Assembly (NCBI GenBank): GCA_020430845.1
Contig: JAGQJA010000080.1
Location: 1 to 32,740, forward strand
Source: Myxococcales bacterium
GTDB taxonomy: Bacteria; Myxococcota_A; Polyangia; Polyangiales; Polyangiaceae
Length of the DNA stretch: 32,740 nt
Direction of reading: 5' to 3'
Shown here in pieces: positions 14,872 to 21,220 of the stretch. Both the position numbers and the translations under genes were made by a program. Positions within the stretch are counted from its first letter, which is position 1. Each line of letters begins with the position of its first letter. Under the pieces are notes generated by a model. That model had not been told where the DNA came from. It was given only the letters and a program-made list of their open reading frames with translations, and did no database searches.

Positions 14872-16578
14872 CTATTCTTCGTCGTCCTGCGGGGCTCCCG
14901 CGTCGCCCTTGGCGTCGAGCAGGTAGGTCTGGTCGACCTTGACGTCGGCCTTGGCGGCCTCGCGCAGGCGCTTGACGTAGAGCACGAGCGCCTCGTTCTG
15001 CTTCGCCGCGAGGAGCATCTGCGTGTAGACGTCGCGCTCCTTGTCGAACTCCTCTTTGGTGGCGGCCTTCTGCTCTTTGACGCGCAGGATGAGGAAGCCG
15101 TCGTCGGTGCGGAGCGCCTCGGGGATGATGTCACCGGCCTTGGCGTCGAACGCGAACTTGACGACCTTGGCGCCGACCTCGGTCGAAAGGTCGGGGATGG
15201 GATCGCCGCCGCGGTTGAACGCGTTGGTCGTCTGGAACTGGGGCCGCTCGGACGACGTGTCGGCGGTGGGCGGCGGCTCGGGCGGGGCGCCACCGTCTGC
15301 GGCTGCGGCGCCGCCGTCGGCGTCGGCGGTAGGCGCGGGAGCGGCCGGCGCGGGCTTGACCCACGGGGCGATCAGCTCCTTGGCGATCTCGTCGCCGCTC
15401 TTGCCGGCCTTGAGGTCGGCGAGCGCCTTGGTCGCCATGCCCTTGGCGAGCTCGAGCGACTTGGCCTGCTTGAAGGCGGTCACCGCGTCGTCGTGCTTGG
15501 CGTCGTCCTTCTTGATGATGTGGTAGCCGAACTGCGTCTTGACCAGCGTCTTGGTCATCTCGCCGGGGCTCAGCTCGTTCGCCGCGTCACGGAACTCGTG
15601 CACGAAGCCCGACGTGTCGGTGCCCACGTCGCCGCCGTTGGCGCCGCTGCCCTTGTCGTCGCTGACCTCTTTGGCGACCGCCTTGATGTCCTCGCCCTTG
15701 TTGAGGCGCTCGAGCACCGCGAGCGCCTTGGTGCGCGCGGCGGTGTCGGCCTCGCCTTGCGCGCGGATGAGCACGTGGCGGATCGTGACCTTGATCTGCT
15801 TGAGGTTGGTCTTGTCCTTGGCCCACGCGTCGACGTCCTTGTCGGGCGCGCTGACCACGAACTTCTCGATCCAGCTGCGGCGGATGAGCATGTGCTCGAG
15901 CGACGCGGTGGACTTCTCGTGCAGGTAGCGGTCGAGGGCCTCTTCTTCGGACACGCGGACGGGGGCGCGCACGAGGTCGCGCATCTTGGCCGCGAGGATC
16001 TCGCGAGCCTGCCACTCGCGGAACTCCGTGGCCGAGCGACCGGTGTAGACGCGCACGTTGCGCTCGTAGGTCTTGAGGTCGAACTGCTTGGTCTTCGGGT
16101 CCTTGAAGCCAGCGTAGATGCGGCCCTCCCAGGGGCGGCCGGGGCCCGCGAGCCCGAGCGACATCGGCATCGACGGGTCCTCGCTGGGGACGCTGAGCAA
16201 GATGTAGCCGGCGTAGATCGAGTCGCTGACCTCGTCGGGCGACTTCTCGCTCACCGTCAGCCCGAGCCGCTCGGCCTCTGCGATGAGCAGCTCGCGCTCG
16301 ATGAGGCCGTCGAGGGCGATCTTGGACAGGCCCATCTTCTTGGCCTGCGCAGTGAGCAGCTCGCCCGAGCGCCCGCGCGGGATCATGAGCTTGTAGGCGG
16401 CGCGGTGGGCCTTGGGGTCGACGCAGTGGCCGCGCACCGTGGCGACGCAGGCCTCCCGCCAGGAACCCATCTTCTTTCCAGCGCTGGGGTTGAACCCGAC
16501 GACGAACACGAAGCCGGTCGCGAGGATGATCGCGCCGTACACCACGTTCATCACGCCTTTGTTGCGGAACGCCTCCAT
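14872..16578 (-). CDS. Membrane-anchored parvulin-type peptidyl-prolyl isomerase (PpiD/SurA-like)
   Basis: The protein has 568 residues. It has one N-terminal helix (VVYGAIILATGFVFVVGF, about 12-29) and a SurA_N-like chaperone region (LIERELLIAEAERLGL and onward). A PpiC rotamase domain lies at about 265-357, with IRHVLIRA, GGDVGTDTSGFV and FGYHIIKK. A Pro/Ala/Asp-rich linker (around 400-440) precedes a C-terminal part that ends in acidic residues. This PpiD-like layout suits a periplasmic foldase tethered to the inner membrane. It is the first gene of the operon that continues into the M16 peptidase and two c-type heme lipoproteins, and may fold them. The ATG at 16576-16578 starts directly before the membrane helix. 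Confidence 0.92.
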   Translation of the reverse strand: MEAFRNKGVMNVVYGAIILATGFVFVVGFNPSAGKKMGSWREACVATVRGHCVDPKAHRAAYKLMIPRGRSGELLTAQAKKMGLSKIALDGLIERELLIAEAERLGLTVSEKSPDEVSDSIYAGYILLSVPSEDPSMPMSLGLAGPGRPWEGRIYAGFKDPKTKQFDLKTYERNVRVYTGRSATEFREWQAREILAAKMRDLVRAPVRVSEEEALDRYLHEKSTASLEHMLIRRSWIEKFVVSAPDKDVDAWAKDKTNLKQIKVTIRHVLIRAQGEADTAARTKALAVLERLNKGEDIKAVAKEVSDDKGSGANGGDVGTDTSGFVHEFRDAANELSPGEMTKTLVKTQFGYHIIKKDDAKHDDAVTAFKQAKSLELAKGMATKALADLKAGKSGDEIAKELIAPWVKPAPAAPAPTADADGGAAAADGGAPPEPPPTADTSSERPQFQTTNAFNRGGDPIPDLSTEVGAKVVKFAFDAKAGDIIPEALRTDDGFLILRVKEQKAATKEEFDKERDVYTQMLLAAKQNEALVLYVKRLREAAKADVKVDQTYLLDAKGDAGAPQDDEE

Positions 16579-16639
16579 GGGGGCCGCGACATATCACGGG
16601 GGCGCCGCGCGTGCGACGGCTTGCGACGTAGGCCTCGAA

Positions 16640-17071
16640 TCAGCGCGCGCCGGCGGCTTTGTCGAGGGAGAGCGCGAACTTGAGCACAGGCGTCGCCTCT
16701 TCCATGGAGGCGACCTCGCGGGCGACGTGGACCTCGAAGACCGTGTCGAGGACGCGCTCTGCGTCGACCGGGTCCTTGATCGAGTGCACGTTCGTGGCGA
16801 TCTCGGCGAAGCCGTCGGCCACCGCGGCCTGGCTCAGCTCACGCGCGCGCCGGAAGAGAGATTCTTCGTCCTCGCTCGGAAAATCGGTCTTCTGGGCGCG
16901 GAACACGACGCGGACGCGGAGGCGCCCCTCGTCGGCCGGCCCGAGCCGCACGCCCGAGTCGAGGATGAGGTTCTCGCGCACGCGCTCGGCGAGCACGACT
17001 TCCCCCTGGAGGGTCCGGAACACCTCGAATCCATTCGAAACGAGGGCCTTCTTGAGCACCTGAGGGGACAC
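16640..17071 (-). CDS. Conserved-looking cytoplasmic protein of unknown function
   Basis: The protein has 143 residues from a GTG at 17069-17071. It has no signal peptide, membrane helix or cysteine. The predicted pattern alternates helix and strand (VLKKALVSNGFEVFRT, LRVRVVFRAQKTDF, SLFRRARELSQAA), giving a small alpha/beta fold. No family is recognised. Codon usage is typical of the window, so the gene is likely real. A strong AGGAGG lies only two bases from the GTG, an unusually short spacing. It is divergent from the PilZ gene and 61 bp upstream of the parvulin operon, with the same orientation. It could be read through into that operon. Confidence 0.75.
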   Translation of the reverse strand: MSPQVLKKALVSNGFEVFRTLQGEVVLAERVRENLILDSGVRLGPADEGRLRVRVVFRAQKTDFPSEDEESLFRRARELSQAAVADGFAEIATNVHSIKDPVDAERVLDTVFEVHVAREVASMEEATPVLKFALSLDKAAGAR

Positions 17072-17073
17072 TT

Positions 17074-17079
17074 CCTCCT
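17074..17079 (-). promoter_or_regulatory. AGGAGG ribosome-binding site with two-base spacing
   Basis: The minus strand reads AGGAGG then AA then GTG (17071). The match is full but the spacing is short. Either initiation is weakened by design or an alternative start is used; the next in-frame GTG, four codons on, is too far (14 bases). Confidence 0.55.
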
Positions 17080-17261
17080 ACATTTTCCCGAAAGCGATCA
17101 GACGTCAACACCCTATCCGAAACCGGGCGCCTCTCCCAGCGTGGACAGCAGCGCGTCGCGCGGGCGGCCCAGGTGGGGCCGGCTGAGGCCTCTGGCCCTC
17201 GGCTCCGCGGCGTCCGAAGGCCATCCCCAGAGGGTCGGGGGCCGATGGGCCGGGCGTGTGG

Positions 17262-17297
17262 CTAGCTTGCGTGCTAGGCCCGGCGTCCTGATAGAAT
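17262..17297 (+). promoter_or_regulatory. Possible PilZ gene promoter and small inverted repeat
   Basis: TAGAAT at 17292-17297 resembles a -10 element 46 bases upstream of the GTG. A TTGCGT at 17267-17272 is a poor -35 with 19-base spacing. The -35 candidate is flanked by CTAGC and GCTAG arms (17262-17277), a possible operator. Evidence is weak. Confidence 0.25.
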
Positions 17298-17342
17298 GAG
17301 CACAGTGGGGTCATCGTGGCTCTTGCCACGCGGGGAGCAGAC

Positions 17343-17786
17343 GTGACGAAGCGGTCGAGTATCACACCGGAGCAGGGCAACGTACCGTCGGGCGTCCACG
17401 CGATGCGACGCGGCGGCGCGCGACGCGAGGTGAGCGACCGGGTCAGCTTGCTCGGCCCCGACGGCCGCGTGCTCGAGGGCTGGGCGCTCAATGTGAGCCG
17501 CGGCGGCCTGCGCGCGATCCTCGAAGAGAAGGTCGACCTCGGCGAGCAGTTCGACATCACCCTCGGCGCGGCCGACGACGGCCTGACGCGCAAGGGGCGC
17601 GTCGTCTGGGTCCAAGAGGAGCCCGACGGCGTCATCGTCGGGCTCGAGTTCACGAGCCTCAGCGGAATGCACAAGTCCGTCCCGCCCGTGGCCCCCGAGG
17701 ACGCCGCGCCCGACGTCGCCGTGCCCCCCGCCGCGCCCGTCCCCGACGCGGCGCCCACCGACCCGACGCCCGACGGCGACGGCTGA
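17343..17786 (+). CDS. PilZ domain protein (predicted cyclic di-GMP receptor)
   Basis: The protein has 147 residues from a GTG at 17343 with GGGGAG five bases upstream. An earlier GTG at 17316 has no such site. The PilZ c-di-GMP motifs are present: RGGAR (an RxxxR) shortly before the barrel, then NVSRGG (N/DxSxxG). The barrel continues through RKGRVVWVQEEPDG and VGLEF. A Pro/Ala/Asp-rich tail (about residues 112-147) is probably disordered. Family knowledge says PilZ proteins bind c-di-GMP and adjust motility, exopolysaccharide or transcription; the output here is unknown. It is divergent from the 143-residue protein gene, and its stop abuts that of the lipoprotein gene with no gap. Confidence 0.88.
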   Translation: MTKRSSITPEQGNVPSGVHAMRRGGARREVSDRVSLLGPDGRVLEGWALNVSRGGLRAILEEKVDLGEQFDITLGAADDGLTRKGRVVWVQEEPDGVIVGLEFTSLSGMHKSVPPVAPEDAAPDVAVPPAAPVPDAAPTDPTPDGDG

Positions 17787-18641
17787 TCAGCCCCCGCCGC
17801 AGAGCATCGTCACCGTCGCGGTGCGCCCCGTGGAGGCGCGCAGCGTGGCCTTGTTCGTGCCGTCGAAGCTGAGCTCGAGGCTGCGATCGTTGGTGAGCGA
17901 GGTCACCTTGATGCTGCCGCCGGCCTCGGGGCACTCGCCGCGGCAGCGGGCGTATGCCTTCACCTCGGTGCGCACGCCGCGGCCGCCGACGTCGCCTTGC
18001 GCGGTCCCGTCGACCGCGATGCACGGCTCACCGACCTGCCACCGAACGCTCGTCTCTGCGCTGCGCGCCAGGTCTCGCCCGCGGGCCGTCTTTCCCGAGA
18101 GCTGGCCTTTCCACGTCATCGAGCGCTGAGCGCCGGTCGCGCTCACCACGGCCCGCGCCGACCAGTCGACCGTCGCGCGGTTGATCCGCAGATCGGTGGC
18201 GGTGAGGTCGAGGGTCAACGAGCCCGGCGCCACGGCGTATCGCGCGGTGACCACCCCCGCGATGCGCGCGAGGCCGTTGGGCCCGATGCACCCGCCGAAC
18301 GTGTACGTGACGGTGCGCGCCGCGGCGTCGTGCGCGGTGGTGAGACACCCTCGAGGAAAGAAGAACGCCTTCGCGCCGTCGCCCACGTCGCTCGGGGCGA
18401 GCTCGCCGCCCGACAGGTCGGACGCCGAAGCCAGCGCGAGGCCGCCGGCGCCGGTCGCCGACACGAGGGTCGAGGTGAGCAGCTGCGCGTCGGTCTCGGC
18501 GGCCGCAGTGTCGACGCCGTCTTGGGCGAGCGTCGTGTCGTCGTCGGTGGTCGCAGGAGGGCTCTTCGGCTTGCAGGCCGCGCCCGTGACGGCGCCCAGC
18601 AGGGCGGTGACGGCGACGAGCTTGCGGAGGCGAAGGCTCAT
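17787..18641 (-). CDS. Predicted lipoprotein behind a sigma-54-type promoter
   Basis: The protein has 284 residues. The signal (MSLRLRKLVAVTALLGAVTGAAC) ends in lipobox TGAAC (Cys23). An acidic Thr/Asp linker (about 25-50) leads into a beta-rich domain with several cysteines (RGCLTT, GGCIGP, EPCIAV, RCRGECPEAGG) that could form disulfides outside the membrane. No known family is recognised. The ATG has GAGGA five bases upstream. A strong -24/-12 match lies about 60 bp upstream (18700-18715) and the divergent gene encodes a sigma-54 activator with an FHA domain. The lipoprotein is therefore a likely target of that regulator. It could be induced in development or under stress, which is an inference only. 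Confidence 0.85.
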   Translation of the reverse strand: MSLRLRKLVAVTALLGAVTGAACKPKSPPATTDDDTTLAQDGVDTAAAETDAQLLTSTLVSATGAGGLALASASDLSGGELAPSDVGDGAKAFFFPRGCLTTAHDAAARTVTYTFGGCIGPNGLARIAGVVTARYAVAPGSLTLDLTATDLRINRATVDWSARAVVSATGAQRSMTWKGQLSGKTARGRDLARSAETSVRWQVGEPCIAVDGTAQGDVGGRGVRTEVKAYARCRGECPEAGGSIKVTSLTNDRSLELSFDGTNKATLRASTGRTATVTMLCGGG

Positions 18642-18699
18642 GGGATCCTCGGGGCGCGGCAGGGCACGTGCGCGGCGCGGCGGCGCGCTCGGTCCGGAG

Positions 18700-18715
18700 T
18701 GCATGGAAGATGCCA
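18700..18715 (-). promoter_or_regulatory. Sigma-54 (-24/-12) promoter for the lipoprotein gene
   Basis: The minus strand reads TGGCATCTTCCATGCA. Against the consensus TGGCAC-N5-TTGCA it keeps TGGCA and TGCA, with GG and GC exactly ten bases apart as RpoN requires. Transcription would start near 18689, about 48 bases before the ATG at 18641. The divergent gene encodes a sigma-54 activator, which strengthens the call. Confidence 0.7.
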
Positions 18716-18777
18716 CGGAAGTGTCGCCCGTGCCGTCGCGACGTACCGGACTTTTTCGCGTCGCGCCCCCGCCTCGG

Positions 18778-18803
18778 GTGGACGTGACCAGGTCCACCTG
18801 GAC
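18778..18803. promoter_or_regulatory. Overlapping inverted repeats, candidate enhancer site
   Basis: GTGGAC-N8-GTCCAC (18778-18797) overlaps GTCCA-N2-TGGAC (18792-18803). Both use the same half-site. They sit 50-75 bp upstream of the activator's ATG and roughly 65-90 bp upstream of the -24 element of the divergent lipoprotein promoter. That is a plausible position for binding of the adjacent activator. Confidence 0.45.
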
Positions 18804-18852
18804 GGACCGCAGAGCTTTTCGACGCGGCGTAGGTGTGCGAAAGTACCCGACA

Positions 18853-20175
18853 ATGAGCCAGGGCTCCACCCGCGCACGCGTCCTCCACTGGTTCGTCCGG
18901 CGCGGCGTCGCCCGCCTCCCGGACGGCTCCGAGCGGCCCATCGACGTCGACCCGCTCGTCGTCGGTCGCGACGAGGGCGCGGGGCTCCGCCTCGACGATC
19001 CGGAGGTCAGCTCCATCCACTGCGAGCTGTCGGCCGTGAGCGAGGGCATCCTCGTGCGCGATCTCGGGAGCACCAACGGCACGGTCGTCGGCGCCCTCCG
19101 CGTGCGCGAGGCCATCGTGACGACGCGCGCCGAGCTCGTGCTCGGGCAGACGCGCATCGTGCTCGAGCCCGAGCAGGACAAGAAGCGGGTCGACGTCGGC
19201 TTCGCGGACCGGTTCGGCGAGCTGGTGGGCGCCTCCCCGCGCATGCGCCGCGTGTTCGGCGTGCTCGAGAAGGTCGCCGACACGCCGCTGTCGATCCTCA
19301 TCCTGGGCGAGACCGGGTGTGGCAAGGAGGTCGTCGCGCGCAGCGTGCACGCGGCGAGCGCGCGCAAGGCGGGGCCCTTCGTCGTCGTCGACTGCGGGTC
19401 GATCCCCGGCACGCTCGCCGAGAGCCTCTTGTTCGGTCACGAGAAGGGCGCGTTCACGGGGGCCAACGAGCGCAAGAAGGGCGCGCTCGCGGAGGCCGAC
19501 GGGGGCACGCTCTTCCTCGACGAGCTCGGCGAGCTCCCGCTCGATCTGCAGCCCAAGCTGCTGCGCGCCCTGGCAGAGCGCCAGGTCAAGCGCGTGGGGG
19601 CGAGCACGTTCGAGCCGATCGACGTGCGCGTCCTCGCGGCGACGCGGCGCGATCTGTCGGCGGAGATGAACGCAGGGCGCTTCCGGAGCGACCTCTTCTT
19701 CCGCATCGCGCAGGTCCGCGTCGAGCTGCCTCCGCTGCGCGACCGCACAGACGATCTGCCCATGCTCATCGACGAGGTGTGCAAGCGGGTGGGGTACCCG
19801 CAGGCGACCGAGACGGTGCACCGTTGGATCGAGCAGCGGATGGGCTCGTACGACTGGCCCGGCAACGTGCGCGAGCTCGTGAACGTGGTCCAGGTGGCGG
19901 CCACGCTCGCCGACACCCCCGACGCCATCGACGACGTGCTCACGCTCGCCCGCGACGGAGGGGGCTCGGGGGCGTCGGGCGCGGAGCCGATGCGCGCCCA
20001 CACGGCGTTCGGTGAGGCCAAGCGCACGGCCGTGGCGTCGTTCGAGCGAGACTACTTCACGTCACTCGCGCGCGCGGCCCAGGGCAACGTGAGCGAGATG
20101 GCGCGCCAGAGCGGCATGGAGAGGCACCACGTGCGCGCGTACCTCCGCAAGTACGGCATCGACAAGGACCGCTGA
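18853..20175 (+). CDS. FHA-domain sigma-54-dependent transcriptional activator
   Basis: The protein has 440 residues. An N-terminal FHA domain has VVGRDEG (Gly38-Arg39), SSIHCEL (about 53-59) and GSTNGT (72-77), the phosphothreonine-binding residues. The AAA+ domain (about 124-350) has Walker A GETGCGKE (152-159), an intact GAFTGA loop (199-204) for sigma-54 contact, Walker B TLFLDE (219-224), and the [10 protein letters not shown]-terminal signature. A Fis-type helix-turn-helix (about 408-436, [25 protein letters not shown]) follows. There is no receiver domain, so input should be Ser/Thr phosphorylation rather than a histidine kinase. Such FHA activators are frequent in myxobacteria. The ATG at 18853-18855 gives an FHA domain without excess upstream sequence. 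Confidence 0.95.
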   Translation: MSQGSTRARVLHWFVRRGVARLPDGSERPIDVDPLVVGRDEGAGLRLDDPEVSSIHCELSAVSEGILVRDLGSTNGTVVGALRVREAIVTTRAELVLGQTRIVLEPEQDKKRVDVGFADRFGELVGASPRMRRVFGVLEKVADTPLSILILGETGCGKEVVARSVHAASARKAGPFVVVDCGSIPGTLAESLLFGHEKGAFTGANERKKGALAEADGGTLFLDELGELPLDLQPKLLRALAERQVKRVGASTFEPIDVRVLAATRRDLSAEMNAGRFRSDLFFRIAQVRVELPPLRDRTDDLPMLIDEVCKRVGYPQATETVHRWIEQRMGSYDWPGNVRELVNVVQVAATLADTPDAIDDVLTLARDGGGSGASGAEPMRAHTAFGEAKRTAVASFERDYFTSLARAAQGNVSEMARQSGMERHHVRAYLRKYGIDKDR

Positions 20176-20194
20176 GCGCGCGTCGCGGGCGAGC

Positions 20195-21220
20195 TCAGAA
20201 CGCGCCGCGCACGCCGACCGTGGCGCCCGTCGGCCCCGCGCCGCCGACGGGGACGAGCTTGTCGGATCCGCCGAAGAAGTAGAACGCCGTCAGCCCGAGC
20301 GTCGCCGCGCCGAGCGTCGCCGGCACCGCGAGCGTCGCGTACGCCGTGGAGCGCGCGGAGAAGTAGTCGTTGGCCAAGCGTGCGCGCTCGTCGGGATCGC
20401 GCGAGGCCTCGTGCTCGTCGAACACTCCGAGCGCGCGCGAGTAGGTGAGCGCGGGGATGACCAGGGACGCCGCGGTCACGCCCGCGCCGATCCAGAGCAC
20501 GTACGCCGGGAACGGACGATCGCGCACGGTCTCGAAGCGCTGCGGCGGAGGCGGCGGTGGTGGTGGCGGCTTCTCGGGCTCGCGCACCGGCGCAGCCGCG
20601 GGGGCGCTCACGTCGAGCACGCGGCCGGCCTCGACCTCCACGTCGACGCGCCGCGCGGCCTCGCCGCTGCCGAACGTGACCACGTGGCGCCCGGGCAGGA
20701 CGTACGCGGTGAAGCCCGCGAGCCGCGGCTCGGCGCCGTCGACGCTCGCCTCCACGGGGTTGTCGCCCGCGAGCACGCGTAGTCGTCCGCGCGTCTTGGC
20801 GAGCTCGGCGAGTCGGCTCTTCGCGTCGGTCTCCTGCGACACGACGGCCTCCTCGAGCGCGTCGCCGCGGTCTCGGCGCCGGGCGACCTCGGCGACGTAG
20901 GCTTCGTAGCGCTCCGCGGCGCGTGTCGAGTCCCCGTACGCGTCGTACGCGCGCGCGAGGTTGAAGGTCAGCCGGTAGCCCTTCTCGCGCCCGATCGTGC
21001 GATACACCGACTCCCAGATGACGATCGCCTCGGCGTAGGCGCCGGCCTTGTATCGGTCCATGCCGGCGCGAAAGCGCTCACGCAACGCGACGACCTCCGG
21101 GTCTTCTTCTTCGGCCGCGCCGGCGCCTTCTGCCGGACCCTGCTGCGCCCACGCCGCCGCGGGCGCCGAGAGGCACGCGACGATCACGATGACGCGCGCG
21201 AGCTCAGAACGGCTTTTCAT
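20195..21220 (-). CDS. Exported TPR/PEGA-like protein, coupled to the Ser/Thr kinase
   Basis: The protein has 341 residues. It has a signal peptide (VIVIVACLSAPAAAWAQ), then a TPR-like helical region (about 45-150; RFRAGMDRYKAGAYAEAIVIW, LTFNLARAYDAYGD). A PEGA-like beta domain follows (GRLRVLAGDNPVEASVDGAE and LPGRHVVTFGSGE). A Pro-rich linker precedes two C-terminal hydrophobic segments (AYVLWIGAGVTAASLVIPAL and TLAVPATLGAATLGLTAFYFF). This layout is common in myxobacterial envelope proteins of unknown function. Its ATG lies inside the end of the kinase gene (17-base overlap), so the two are translationally coupled. It may be a sensor or partner of the kinase. Confidence 0.82.
   Translation of the reverse strand: MKSRSELARVIVIVACLSAPAAAWAQQGPAEGAGAAEEEDPEVVALRERFRAGMDRYKAGAYAEAIVIWESVYRTIGREKGYRLTFNLARAYDAYGDSTRAAERYEAYVAEVARRRDRGDALEEAVVSQETDAKSRLAELAKTRGRLRVLAGDNPVEASVDGAEPRLAGFTAYVLPGRHVVTFGSGEAARRVDVEVEAGRVLDVSAPAAAPVREPEKPPPPPPPPPQRFETVRDRPFPAYVLWIGAGVTAASLVIPALTYSRALGVFDEHEASRDPDERARLANDYFSARSTAYATLAVPATLGAATLGLTAFYFFGGSDKLVPVGGAGPTGATVGVRGAF

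Noticed and set aside
12109..16683. Continuous plus-strand open frame of about 1,500 codons
   Set aside because: It lies antisense to four well-supported genes (two heme lipoproteins, M16 peptidase, parvulin). Its translation is Arg/Ala/Glu/Val-rich with no family motif. Long empty frames are expected at this GC content.
17072..17342. RNA gene in the 271-bp gap before the PilZ gene
   Set aside because: No tRNA arms, T-loop motif or strong extended stem was found. Only weak promoter-like elements are visible.
20172..20198. Hairpin between the convergent activator and TPR genes as terminator
   Set aside because: The CTGAGC/GCTCAG arms are only six bases, contain the opposing stop codons and surround a 15-base loop. 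Symmetry of this kind arises easily from opposing TGA codons.
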